Shown in pieces: positions 32,057-39,958 of a stretch of DNA of 54,111 bases. Origin of the DNA: Bacteroidota bacterium (GTDB lineage Bacteria; Bacteroidota; Bacteroidia; Flavobacteriales_C; GCA-002722245); NCBI GenBank assembly GCA_026390935.1, contig JAPLEZ010000134.1:1-54111 (forward strand), read 5' to 3'. Position 1 is the first letter of the stretch; each line of letters begins with the position of its first letter. The position numbers and the translations under genes were made by a program. Below the pieces are notes generated by a model. It was not told where the DNA came from. It worked only from the letters and a program-made list of their open reading frames with translations, and searched no databases.

Positions 32057-33904
32057 TTATTGAAAACTCTGCATTTGACACAATTGGAAATAAATTCCCT
32101 CTTGTGCTATGAGCTCAGAATGCTTTCCCCTCTCAGCAATTTTTCCTTTATCAAGCACAATGATTTCATCAGCGTGCTGAATAGTTGATAAACGATGTGC
32201 AATCACTACTGAAGTCCTATTCGACATTACTTTTTGCAAAGCATCTTGTACTAATTTTTCAGAGGCGGTATCGAGCGCTGAAGTAGCTTCATCCAAAATC
32301 AATATCGGCGGATTTTTCAATACCGCTCGGGCGATGCACAAACGCTGACGTTGGCCACCCGACAATTTATCTCCCTTATCACCAATAACAGTATCGTAGC
32401 CATTGGGCAATTGAACGATGAAATCGTGAGCATTCGCCACTTTCGCTGCCTCAATCAATTGCTCTTTTGAATATGATCCACCAAAAGAAATGTTGTTGAA
32501 TACTGTATCGTTGAACAACACAGAATCCTGAGTCACCACGCCGATCAAAGAACGCACATCGGAAATTTTACAAGAACGGATATTGATGCCGTCAATTAAA
32601 ATCTCTCCTTTAGTAACATCGTAAAAACGAGGAATCAAATCGGCTAAAGTAGATTTCCCTCCTCCGCTATGCCCTACCAATGCAATCGATTTTCCTTTTT
32701 GAATTTTCAAATTGATATCAGAAAGCACTTCGTCTTTCTCATAAGAAAAACAAACATTCTTAAATTCAATTTCCTTTTCAAATCCGTTTAATGTTTGTGG
32801 ATTTTGAGGATCAACAATGGAATTTTCAGCATGCATGATTTTGTTTATTCTATCAATGGCAGCTGCTCCTTTTTGTACGTTGCTGTATGCTCCTGCAATG
32901 GTTTTAATGGGTGCAATTGCCAAGTACAACAACAAAATATAGCCAATGAAAATAGAGCCACTCAGCCCGCCCTCAAACACAAAAAATACTCCTCCTACCA
33001 CCAACACAGAGGCAATGGTGATCATTCCTAAAACTTCGCTCAGCGGAGATGCCAAATCGCGCTTGCGGAACAAACGAATCGACAATATCCTGAAACGATT
33101 GTTGTTTTCTTCAAATTTACCGCTGGTGTACTTTTCGGCACCAAAGGCCTTAATCACTTTCAATCCTGAAAGCATTTCTTCCATGTTGGAGAGTAAATCG
33201 CCCATTTTGTCCTGTGCTTTTGTAGATGTGCGTTTCAATCCCTTACCTAAAACAACAATGGCTAAAATTGAAATAGGCGTAAAAAGCATCATGAACAAAG
33301 TAAGCTTGGCATCAATAAAAAACATGGAACCTATTACCAAAACAATGCTCAAAGGTTCACGAAATATAGCTTCAAGAGAGGATAGTATGGACCATTCCAC
33401 TTCCTGCACATCATAAGTCATTCTCGACATGATATCCCCCTTTTTTTCATCGCTAAAAAACGACAACGGCAAATGCATGGATTTGTGAAACATTTGATTT
33501 CTTAAATCGCTGATTACCCCGTTTCGTATGGGTGATAGGAAAAACATAGCAAAATAACGACAAGTATTTTTCAGTAAAAAAGTGATGACAATGATCCCAG
33601 CAATTATCACTAACACCTTTGATTTTCCTGCAGCAACGTTTTCGGCTTGAAGTATCACCTCAGAAGTCCACTGCTGCATTCCATATTGCACCGATTTGAT
33701 GTTAATTCCAGTATGAGGATTAGGTGCCAAGAATTTTTGCAAATCGGCAGAGGATGATTTTTCAAATAAAACCTCTAAAACAGGAATAAAAAAAGCGAAG
33801 GAAAGCAGGTTGAATATGGCGTACAGCACATTAAAAAGTACGGTGAGCCACACATATTTCTTATAGCCAGCTGCGTACTTTAAAACCCTTAAAAAATTCT
33901 TCAT
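32057..33904 (-). CDS. ABC exporter (MsbA/lipid-type), fused membrane and ATPase domains
   Basis: This half-transporter of 615 residues should act as a homodimer in the inner membrane. The N-terminal membrane domain (about 1-330) has six helices. The C-terminal ATPase has Walker A ALVGHSGGGKST (about 404-416), the Q-loop GVVTQDSVLFNDT, signature LSGGQRQRLCIARA, Walker B PPILILDEATSALD, and the H-loop IAHRLSTIQHAD. The length and motifs match MsbA-like and multidrug exporters; lipid A core or drugs are both possible substrates. It is divergent from rbfA across element G, a large cloverleaf palindrome, and upstream of recG in the same direction. Confidence 0.88.
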   Translation of the reverse strand: MKNFLRVLKYAAGYKKYVWLTVLFNVLYAIFNLLSFAFFIPVLEVLFEKSSSADLQKFLAPNPHTGINIKSVQYGMQQWTSEVILQAENVAAGKSKVLVIIAGIIVITFLLKNTCRYFAMFFLSPIRNGVISDLRNQMFHKSMHLPLSFFSDEKKGDIMSRMTYDVQEVEWSILSSLEAIFREPLSIVLVIGSMFFIDAKLTLFMMLFTPISILAIVVLGKGLKRTSTKAQDKMGDLLSNMEEMLSGLKVIKAFGAEKYTSGKFEENNNRFRILSIRLFRKRDLASPLSEVLGMITIASVLVVGGVFFVFEGGLSGSIFIGYILLLYLAIAPIKTIAGAYSNVQKGAAAIDRINKIMHAENSIVDPQNPQTLNGFEKEIEFKNVCFSYEKDEVLSDINLKIQKGKSIALVGHSGGGKSTLADLIPRFYDVTKGEILIDGINIRSCKISDVRSLIGVVTQDSVLFNDTVFNNISFGGSYSKEQLIEAAKVANAHDFIVQLPNGYDTVIGDKGDKLSGGQRQRLCIARAVLKNPPILILDEATSALDTASEKLVQDALQKVMSNRTSVVIAHRLSTIQHADEIIVLDKGKIAERGKHSELIAQEGIYFQLCQMQSFQ

Positions 33905-33927
33905 TCATCAAATATAAGATTTTTCCC

Positions 33928-34034
33928 CTCGCGCGCGTCTCCAGACGAGTGCGGATTTAATAAGGCATTTATAATGCCTCCATTAGCAATACAATTGCTA
34001 AGATAAATGCGCACGCGTTGCAAACGCGCGCGAG
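33928..34034. repeat. Palindromic element G (cloverleaf of five stems)
   Basis: An outer stem CTCGCGCG/CGCGCGAG (33928-33935, 34027-34034) holds three branches: a hairpin CGTCTCCAGACG (33936-33947); a stem GTGCGGATTT/AAATGCGCAC (33949-33958, 34005-34014) that itself carries two hairpins, GGCATT/AATGCC (33964-33978) and TTAGCAAT/ATTGCTAA (33983-34001); and GCGTT/AACGC (34015-34027). It fills 107 of the 148 bp between divergent genes, so the promoters of both must overlap or flank it. Its GC-rich ends differ from local AT-rich DNA. Confidence 0.8.
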
Positions 34035-34052
34035 AATTCTTAATTTTAAGCC

Positions 34053-34388
34053 ATGGAGTCAAGAAGACAAAACAAAATATCGGCACTAATACAAGAAGAA
34101 ATAGGGACCATCTTTCAAAAAGAAAGCAAGAGCCTTTTCGGCGGTGCCTTCATCACAGTAACACAAACCCGCGTTGCACCGGATTTATCGGTGGCCAAAA
34201 TATACATCAGCATCCTTAACAAGGAACGCGATGTAGTGATGAAAATAGTGAAAGAACAAAGCAACGAAATCAGAAAACGACTGGGCAACAACGTTCGCCA
34301 TCAATTGAGAAAAATCCCTGAATTGATCTTTATCCTTGACGATTCACTGGATTATGCTGAAAAGATTCACAATTTATTGAAGAAATAA
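34053..34388 (+). CDS. rbfA: Ribosome-binding factor A
   Basis: RbfA binds the 30S subunit and helps 16S rRNA 5' end maturation. The 111 residues have the KH-like plan: MESRRQNKISALIQEEIGTIFQKE at the start, ITVTQTRVAPDLSVAKIYISIL (about 37-58) as the core strands, and NNVRHQLRKIPELIFILDDSLDYAEKIHNLL (about 79-109), the conserved C-terminal motif. The length is normal. The permease gene starts 4 bp after its stop (TTG at 34393). Confidence 0.93.
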   Translation: MESRRQNKISALIQEEIGTIFQKESKSLFGGAFITVTQTRVAPDLSVAKIYISILNKERDVVMKIVKEQSNEIRKRLGNNVRHQLRKIPELIFILDDSLDYAEKIHNLLKK

Positions 34389-34392
34389 GCGC

Positions 34393-35604
34393 TTGAACTT
34401 TGAACTCAAAATAGCTTCCCGTTATTTTTTAGCCAAAAAATCCAAAAACATCATCAATTGGATCACCTGGATTTCCATCCTTGTGGTTTCTATTGTTTCG
34501 GCAGCTATCATCATCGTACTTTCCGCACTCAACGGGATGAACGAAACGGTGATGAATTTGTATACCAATTTCGATCCCGATATAAAAATCACTGCTGTTG
34601 AAGGAAAAACTTTTGAATCATCCTCTGCTTTAGAAAAAAGCATTCGCAAAATTCCCAATGTAAAATATTACGTTGAAACGGTAGAAGAAAACGTGTTATT
34701 GAAATACGACGACAACCAGGAAGTGGCGAAATTAAAGGGTGTTAGCGCTGAGTTTGCAAAGATGACGCAAATTGAAAAAATGATGCCACACAACCAAAAC
34801 AAGGATTTTCTGTTGGAATATGGCAGTCAGCAATTTACCGTTTTGTCTATTCAACTAGCAATGAAACTGGGCATCAACACCGACAATCCGCATGCTTTTG
34901 TAAACTTTTACCTTCCTGTTTTTGAGGAAGGATCAGGCATTCAAACCGAATACTTCAAAACCATATCTGCCTTGCCCCGAAACTCATTTGAAATCAATGA
35001 AGATTTTGGAAATTATATCATCGTCAATAAGGCCTTTGCGAATGAACTGCTGGGCTATGGCAATAAAATTTCCGACATAGAAATAGGCATCACTGATCCA
35101 GCAAAATTGGAAGAAACCAAAGCAGAGCTTCAAAAATTATTGGGAAATAAATTTGAAGTTAAAACACGATTTGAACAGAATTCCTTCCTATTTAAAACAT
35201 TGCAAACCGAAAAATGGATTACGCTCTTCATCCTTGCCATAATCACTTTCCTGGCTATTTTCAATGTGATTGGCTCTTTGTATATGTTGATCATCGACAA
35301 GAAAAAAGATGTGTTTATTTTACAAAGCATGGGCGCTACCACCGGACAAATCAAAAGAATTTTTTGGCTGGAAAGCTTTATCATTGGCGTTGTTGGCGTA
35401 ATAATAGGATTGATCCTCGGACTAGCACTTTGCGTGTTGCAAGACATGTATGGGTTTATAGAAATTGGTGCGAATTTCAGCATAACAGCTTATCCTGTTT
35501 CAATTGAAGCAAGCGATGTGATCATCACCTTGCTTTTGGTAACTGCAGTAAATGCGCTTACTTCACTCATCCCGGTATTGGCCATGAAGGTTGAAAAACC
35601 TTAA
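34393..35604 (+). CDS. FtsX/LolE-type ABC transporter permease
   Basis: This inner-membrane permease of 403 residues has the MacB/FtsX layout. Helix 1 is about 22-45 (WITWISILVVSIVSAAIIIVLSAL), then comes a periplasmic domain of about 220 residues. Three helices close it, at about 277-300 (FILAIITFLAIFNVIGSLYML), 325-350 (FIIGVVGVIIGLILGLALCVL) and 374-395. The partner ATPase is not adjacent. The start is TTG; no ATG is available near it, and MNFELKIASRYF resembles the usual N-terminus of the Bacteroidota family. It is probably part of lipoprotein release or another envelope export system. It ends exactly where the M23 peptidase ends on the other strand. Confidence 0.85.
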   Translation: MNFELKIASRYFLAKKSKNIINWITWISILVVSIVSAAIIIVLSALNGMNETVMNLYTNFDPDIKITAVEGKTFESSSALEKSIRKIPNVKYYVETVEENVLLKYDDNQEVAKLKGVSAEFAKMTQIEKMMPHNQNKDFLLEYGSQQFTVLSIQLAMKLGINTDNPHAFVNFYLPVFEEGSGIQTEYFKTISALPRNSFEINEDFGNYIIVNKAFANELLGYGNKISDIEIGITDPAKLEETKAELQKLLGNKFEVKTRFEQNSFLFKTLQTEKWITLFILAIITFLAIFNVIGSLYMLIIDKKKDVFILQSMGATTGQIKRIFWLESFIIGVVGVIIGLILGLALCVLQDMYGFIEIGANFSITAYPVSIEASDVIITLLLVTAVNALTSLIPVLAMKVEKP

Positions 35605-36942
35605 TTACTTCACCACTACTCTACCTGTTTTTGTTGCTTGATTTTCGGAAGTCAATTGATAAAAATAAACTCCACTCCCCAAACTAATTTCGGTTTTTGA
35701 ACTTGTGATTTTTGTTTCGTAAACCTTAGCTCCCAACACATTATAAAAGGAAAGCAATTGCCCATTGGTTGCAGTTTCTATAGTAAATATGCCATTAGAT
35801 GGATTGGGATACAATTCAATATTTTCATCATTTGCCAAAGTTGCAACTCCGGCAGCAGTACTCATGTCAAAAGTAGAGGAACAAGTAACGCCGTTATAAG
35901 TAGCCTTGAAAGTGTAGGTGCCGGCAACAGTTGGTAATTTTTTGGACCAGCCAAAAACCTTTGTTTTCGAATCAACAGAACTCGTATAAGTCCATGTTGC
36001 AAAAACACTTTGATCAGGATTCAAAATACTCATAGTACCCACTGTACCATTGATTTCATCTCTTATGAAAATGTAAAACTTAGCATAACCGGCAGGTAAA
36101 CCTGGTCCTTGAAAAGGCATTTCGTACATTGAACTTTCATTGAGAGTTTCTGTTGTAGGACAAGCTGGAAGCACAATATCGGTGCTATGTACAGAAGCAC
36201 GCACTATTCCGGTTTCCTTAGCAGGTTTTTGGGCAATCCACCACGAATTATTGTTTAAAATATTGCAATTTCCTGCAAAGGGATCCACTCGGGTAGAAAC
36301 ATCGGCACCAGCCCAAACTTCAAAATGCAAATGCGGTCCTGATGCACTTCCAGAGCTACCCACCACCCCTAATTTTTCACCGGCCACCACAGTTTGACCC
36401 ACAATTTTTTTAGTCACTGAATTCTTTTTCATGTGCCAATACAATGCCCTAGAACCATCACTATGTTGTATTATGATGTAGTTTGCAGTTAAATTATTAG
36501 AAGTGCAATTTCTATCGAATTCACCATCATGCACAGCGAGGATAGTTCCATCGGCAGCAGCCACTACCTCAACTAAATCATTGTCCATTTTATAAAAATT
36601 GAAAGGCCATGTAGCAATGTCAGTCCCTCTGTGTCCATCATACGAATTTGTACCACAGTTAAAATCTTTATAGGATCCAACAGCAACATCATGATCAACA
36701 TATGCTCCAATATGATAATAATCGCAATCTTTGAGTGCAGCTGCCGCTTTAAGCGGCCACTGCAGGGTAACTGCTCCTCCGCGATAATCGTTTTGTGGAA
36801 TATTTTTTATGTTTTCTGAAATTTGCTTTTGAAGTTCAGCATACTCAGCATCTGTGATACAAGGATTTTCGCTGTTGTTTTGTGCTATGGCGAGATTAGA
36901 AAGTAAAAACAAGAATAAGGATAACGAAGTAGTAGCTTTCAT
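35605..36942 (-). CDS. M23 family metallopeptidase with T9SS sorting domain
   Basis: This secreted zinc peptidase is probably directed at cell walls. I start at 36942 (445 residues), where MKATTSLSLFLFLLSNLAIAQ gives a clean signal peptide; a longer frame to 36981 adds 13 residues without merit. The LytM-type motifs are GHRGTDIATW (H and D, about 101-110) and HLHFEVWAG (about 202-210), with VVGSSGSASG just before. A middle beta domain follows. The C-terminus from about 370 (ELYPNPSNGIFTIETA, then GVYFYQLTSENQATKTGRVVVK) is a T9SS type A sorting signal. It is codirectional with the vWA gene, 60 bp away. Confidence 0.9.
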   Translation of the reverse strand: MKATTSLSLFLFLLSNLAIAQNNSENPCITDAEYAELQKQISENIKNIPQNDYRGGAVTLQWPLKAAAALKDCDYYHIGAYVDHDVAVGSYKDFNCGTNSYDGHRGTDIATWPFNFYKMDNDLVEVVAAADGTILAVHDGEFDRNCTSNNLTANYIIIQHSDGSRALYWHMKKNSVTKKIVGQTVVAGEKLGVVGSSGSASGPHLHFEVWAGADVSTRVDPFAGNCNILNNNSWWIAQKPAKETGIVRASVHSTDIVLPACPTTETLNESSMYEMPFQGPGLPAGYAKFYIFIRDEINGTVGTMSILNPDQSVFATWTYTSSVDSKTKVFGWSKKLPTVAGTYTFKATYNGVTCSSTFDMSTAAGVATLANDENIELYPNPSNGIFTIETATNGQLLSFYNVLGAKVYETKITSSKTEISLGSGVYFYQLTSENQATKTGRVVVK

Positions 36943-37002
36943 AAGTGATTGTTCTTTTGCGATTGAACAACATTTATTCAAGAAAAGTTACAACAAAATG
37001 AA

Positions 37003-38346
37003 TTACAGCCTTTTTCGCAAACCCTGACTTTTTATCACTTCCTTCAACTTTACTTTCGCTTCCTCCTCATTTTGAATAAAGAGATAAAATCCTTGTCCGG
37101 CCTCGGCCAATCGGACAATAAATGTTTTCCCGGATTTATTTTGTCCGAAAGTAAGCGCAGAAAACTGAATATTTTTCTTCGTTTTTTTTCTAATTAAATC
37201 TTTCATTTCATTCTCTGTTTTTCCCAAACCATCAAATCCACCATCGGTAGCGATGATAATTTGATTGACCCCACCTTTGATGAAATTTTTTTGCACAAAA
37301 CTGTATGCTTCTCGAATGGCTTCATCTCCGGCAGTTGAACCGCCCGCCTTTAAACTTTGAATGACTGCAATAATTTTTTCAGGATCAGCACCCGAAGTAG
37401 TTTTCAATTGTACTTTCACATTGTCGGAATAGGTGATAATGGTAATTTTATCTTCCTTACGCATCAATCGTGTTAACTCGATCATAGATGTTTTTAGTAA
37501 GGGCAAACGATCGGGACCGTCCATACTTTTCGACACATCAATTAAAAAAACAATATTGTTTTCTTTATAGTTTTCCACTGAATATACTGTAGGATCAACA
37601 GGAATATTTTCAGCGATTTTTTCAGGTATGATTTCAGTGACAATAGTATCTTTTTGTTGCGGAGATATTTGCTTTGGAAGCGGAACCAAAGTAATTGTTA
37701 TTTTCCGTCTGTTCGGATTGAAGTAATCTTGCAGCTCTTTGCTTTTGTATCCTTCATGTTCGGTATAAAAATAAAACGAACCAATGGTTGATTTAATGAT
37801 CACCTCACCTTTCGAGTTGGTTTTATATATGGCATAAAACTCACCCTTATGCATCTCTAACAGCGATGAAGACAATGGTTTTCCACTGAGAGAATCGATG
37901 ACGAGAATTTCTAAATCAAATTCGGGACGCTTGTAATTTGGGTTACTGAACGACGGACAAGCTGCATTGGCAAAAGCATCAAAACTCACCACTTCCCCAG
38001 TGTAATTAATCATCACTGCATTGGACGACGCGGTATGAAAAACGGGAATAGACACATTAAATTTCCCTGTATTGATGGGATTGTAAATAATCTCAATAAA
38101 TTTCCTTTCACCGGGAGCAATACCATCGGCTGGAAAACGAATTTCAAATTCTCGAGGATAATGCTGCTTCAACAAAAAAACTTTCGCACTCGTGGTGTTT
38201 GTGATTTCAATACTATCTATCCTGCTGATCCAATTTTCTACTTTATGGAAATTAACAGCTGTTGTGCTGAAAAGCAATCCATGATGATTGGTTTGCGCCA
38301 GCAATGAAGTTGTTAGAAACAAAAAAAAATACAATACCGACTTCAT
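37003..38346 (-). CDS. Secreted vWA domain protein
   Basis: I start at 38346 (447 residues): MKSVLYFFLFLTTSLLAQ is a signal peptide, and the longer frame back to 38532 lacks a signal. An Ig-like domain (about 20-130, TTAVNFHKVENWISRIDSIEITNTT) is followed by a short carboxypeptidase-regulatory-like domain (about 145-225, ILVIDSLSGKPLSSSLLEM). A vWA domain at about 260-445 has a full MIDAS: DVSKSMD (about 268), Thr in GGSTAGDEAI and Asp in ATDGGFDG. It should bind protein ligands through a metal. No sorting tail is seen. It is divergent from the rRNA methyltransferase, with element H between them. Confidence 0.82.
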   Translation of the reverse strand: MKSVLYFFLFLTTSLLAQTNHHGLLFSTTAVNFHKVENWISRIDSIEITNTTSAKVFLLKQHYPREFEIRFPADGIAPGERKFIEIIYNPINTGKFNVSIPVFHTASSNAVMINYTGEVVSFDAFANAACPSFSNPNYKRPEFDLEILVIDSLSGKPLSSSLLEMHKGEFYAIYKTNSKGEVIIKSTIGSFYFYTEHEGYKSKELQDYFNPNRRKITITLVPLPKQISPQQKDTIVTEIIPEKIAENIPVDPTVYSVENYKENNIVFLIDVSKSMDGPDRLPLLKTSMIELTRLMRKEDKITIITYSDNVKVQLKTTSGADPEKIIAVIQSLKAGGSTAGDEAIREAYSFVQKNFIKGGVNQIIIATDGGFDGLGKTENEMKDLIRKKTKKNIQFSALTFGQNKSGKTFIVRLAEAGQGFYLFIQNEEEAKVKLKEVIKSQGLRKRL

Positions 38347-38468
38347 AGTAACAAATATGACGAAATTTTCTCCACAATAGTATACTATCGAAAATTCTAT
38401 TTGACCAAAAAAATAAATTTGAACCAGTTGATTCCATTTCAATTTTATTACTTTGCACCTGCAAATAC

Positions 38469-38545
38469 TGGTAGAGACGGATGGCATCCGTCTAACACGA
38501 AGCTTGAAATGCAATTCCTTAGACGAATGCAATTCGTCTCTACCA
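38469..38545. repeat. Palindromic element H (two hairpins on one stem)
   Basis: TGGTAGAGACG (from 38469) pairs with CGTCTCTACCA (38535-38545). Inside are the hairpins GACGGATG-G-CATCCGTC and AGACGAAT-GCA-ATTCGTCT, with 27 unpaired bases between them. GTAGAGACG dyads of this type are, as I recall, common repeats in Bacteroidota and cyanobacteria. It lies 18 bp before the next gene's start, so it could form in the mRNA leader of that gene. Confidence 0.8.
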
Positions 38546-38562
38546 CAATCAAATTATGAATT

Positions 38563-39762
38563 TTGAAAGTCCACCGCAATTTAGTTTTAGCAACAATTCA
38601 AGCCCTTCAGCAAATTTTCAATGAAAATAAGCAAGCCGATCGCGTGGTGGAAAGTCTGCTGAAATCGAATAGCAAATGGGGAAGTCGCGACCGTCGTTTC
38701 ATTGCCGACACCATTTATTCTGTTGTTAGATGGTATCGTTTATTTTACGAAAACTTAGGTCATGCACCTCAGACAGAACAGGACTGGTGGAACATTTTAG
38801 CCATTCACTGGACTTTGCAAAACGAGGAACTGCCTGCTTTTCCCGAAATGGAAAACATCGATAAATCCAACATTCTTCAAAAAAATGAAGCACTTCAAAA
38901 AGTGAGAAAAATACGCGAATCCATTCCCGACTGGCTGGATGAAATTGGCGAAAAAGAATTAAAAGGAAATTGGGATGCAACCATAAAAGCACTCAATGAA
39001 ACCACTTCTGTTTCTTTGCGCACCAACACTTTAAAAACCAAAAAAAACAATTTGATTCAAGCCTTATACAAAGAAGGAATTATTGTAAAAAAAGAAATTG
39101 GTGAAGGACTAACTATAGAAAAAAGAGCAAAACTTACTCATCTAAAAATTTACGAGGAAGGTTGGTTTGAAGTGCAAGACATTAGTTCACAAATGGTGGC
39201 TCCACTATTAGATGTAAAGCCTGGAATGACCGTGATTGACGCTTGCGCAGGAGCTGGCGGAAAAACTTTGCACTTGGCTGCTATAATGCAGAACAAAGGA
39301 AAATTAATTGCGCTGGATGTTGCCGAAAATAAATTGCGTGAACTAAAAAAGAGGTCAGAACGCGCTGGTGTTTCTATCTTAGAAATCAATCCTCTTTCGA
39401 ATTTAGAAAGCATAAAAAAATATTACAACACTGCGGACAGACTGTTACTTGATGTTCCCTGCACCGGCTTGGGAGTATTGCGAAGGACTCCCGATTCAAA
39501 ATGGAAAATCACTCCCGAATTTTTACAACAAATCCAAAAAACCCAACAAGAAATTTTACAAAACTATAGCGCAATTTGTAAACCTGGCGGACAGATGATT
39601 TACGCTACATGCAGCATTCTTCCTTCAGAAAATGAATACGCAGTGGAAAAATTTTTAGCCAGCGAAGCCGGAAAATCCTTCTCACTACTTGAGCAAAAAA
39701 GCATCCTTCCACAAGAACACGGACACGATGGATTTTATATGGCCCTGCTTAGCCGCTTATAA
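38563..39762 (+). CDS. RsmB/NOP family rRNA (cytosine-5) methyltransferase
   Basis: This is a SAM-dependent m5C methyltransferase acting on rRNA. An N-terminal NusB-like helical region (about 1-110, NLVLATIQALQQIFNENKQADRVVE) is followed by a Rossmann domain. The SAM site is VIDACAGAGGKTLHLAA (about 224-240), the proline-cysteine motif is LLDVPCTGLGVLRRTPDSKW (about 295-314), and YATCSILPSENE (about 347-358) holds the catalytic Cys. The 399-residue length is close to RsmB-type enzymes. The start is TTG at 38563 (then KVHRNLV); an ATG at 38556 is out of frame, so check the reading for an error there. Confidence 0.88.
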   Translation: MKVHRNLVLATIQALQQIFNENKQADRVVESLLKSNSKWGSRDRRFIADTIYSVVRWYRLFYENLGHAPQTEQDWWNILAIHWTLQNEELPAFPEMENIDKSNILQKNEALQKVRKIRESIPDWLDEIGEKELKGNWDATIKALNETTSVSLRTNTLKTKKNNLIQALYKEGIIVKKEIGEGLTIEKRAKLTHLKIYEEGWFEVQDISSQMVAPLLDVKPGMTVIDACAGAGGKTLHLAAIMQNKGKLIALDVAENKLRELKKRSERAGVSILEINPLSNLESIKKYYNTADRLLLDVPCTGLGVLRRTPDSKWKITPEFLQQIQKTQQEILQNYSAICKPGGQMIYATCSILPSENEYAVEKFLASEAGKSFSLLEQKSILPQEHGHDGFYMALLSRL

Positions 39763-39880
39763 TAATTTTCTTCAGTTAGCACCAGTTCTATGGCGCATAT
39801 CGCCTCCACCAACGCTATAAAAACAAACTAATTTATCGCTCTTAATAAACTGTCCTACACACCATTATTAACAAATTCAA

Positions 39881-39912
39881 TTTGACAACTTAGAGTTATC
39901 ACGTTAAATTTA
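39881..39912 (+). promoter_or_regulatory. Candidate promoter of the first T9SS gene
   Basis: TTTG (39881-39884), 20 bases, then TAAATTTA (39905-39912) fits the Bacteroidota promoter with one extra spacer base and a final A. It lies 47 bp before the ATG at 39959, in a 196-bp gap that shows nothing else. Confidence 0.4.
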
Positions 39913-39958
39913 CAGCTGCTACTTATTAATTTTACGTTATCAGTTGTAAAACCATATA

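Noticed and set aside
33936-34027. Cloverleaf element G as a tRNA gene
   Set aside because: The stems have the wrong sizes and order, and there is no TTCGA loop, D-loop pattern or discriminator end.
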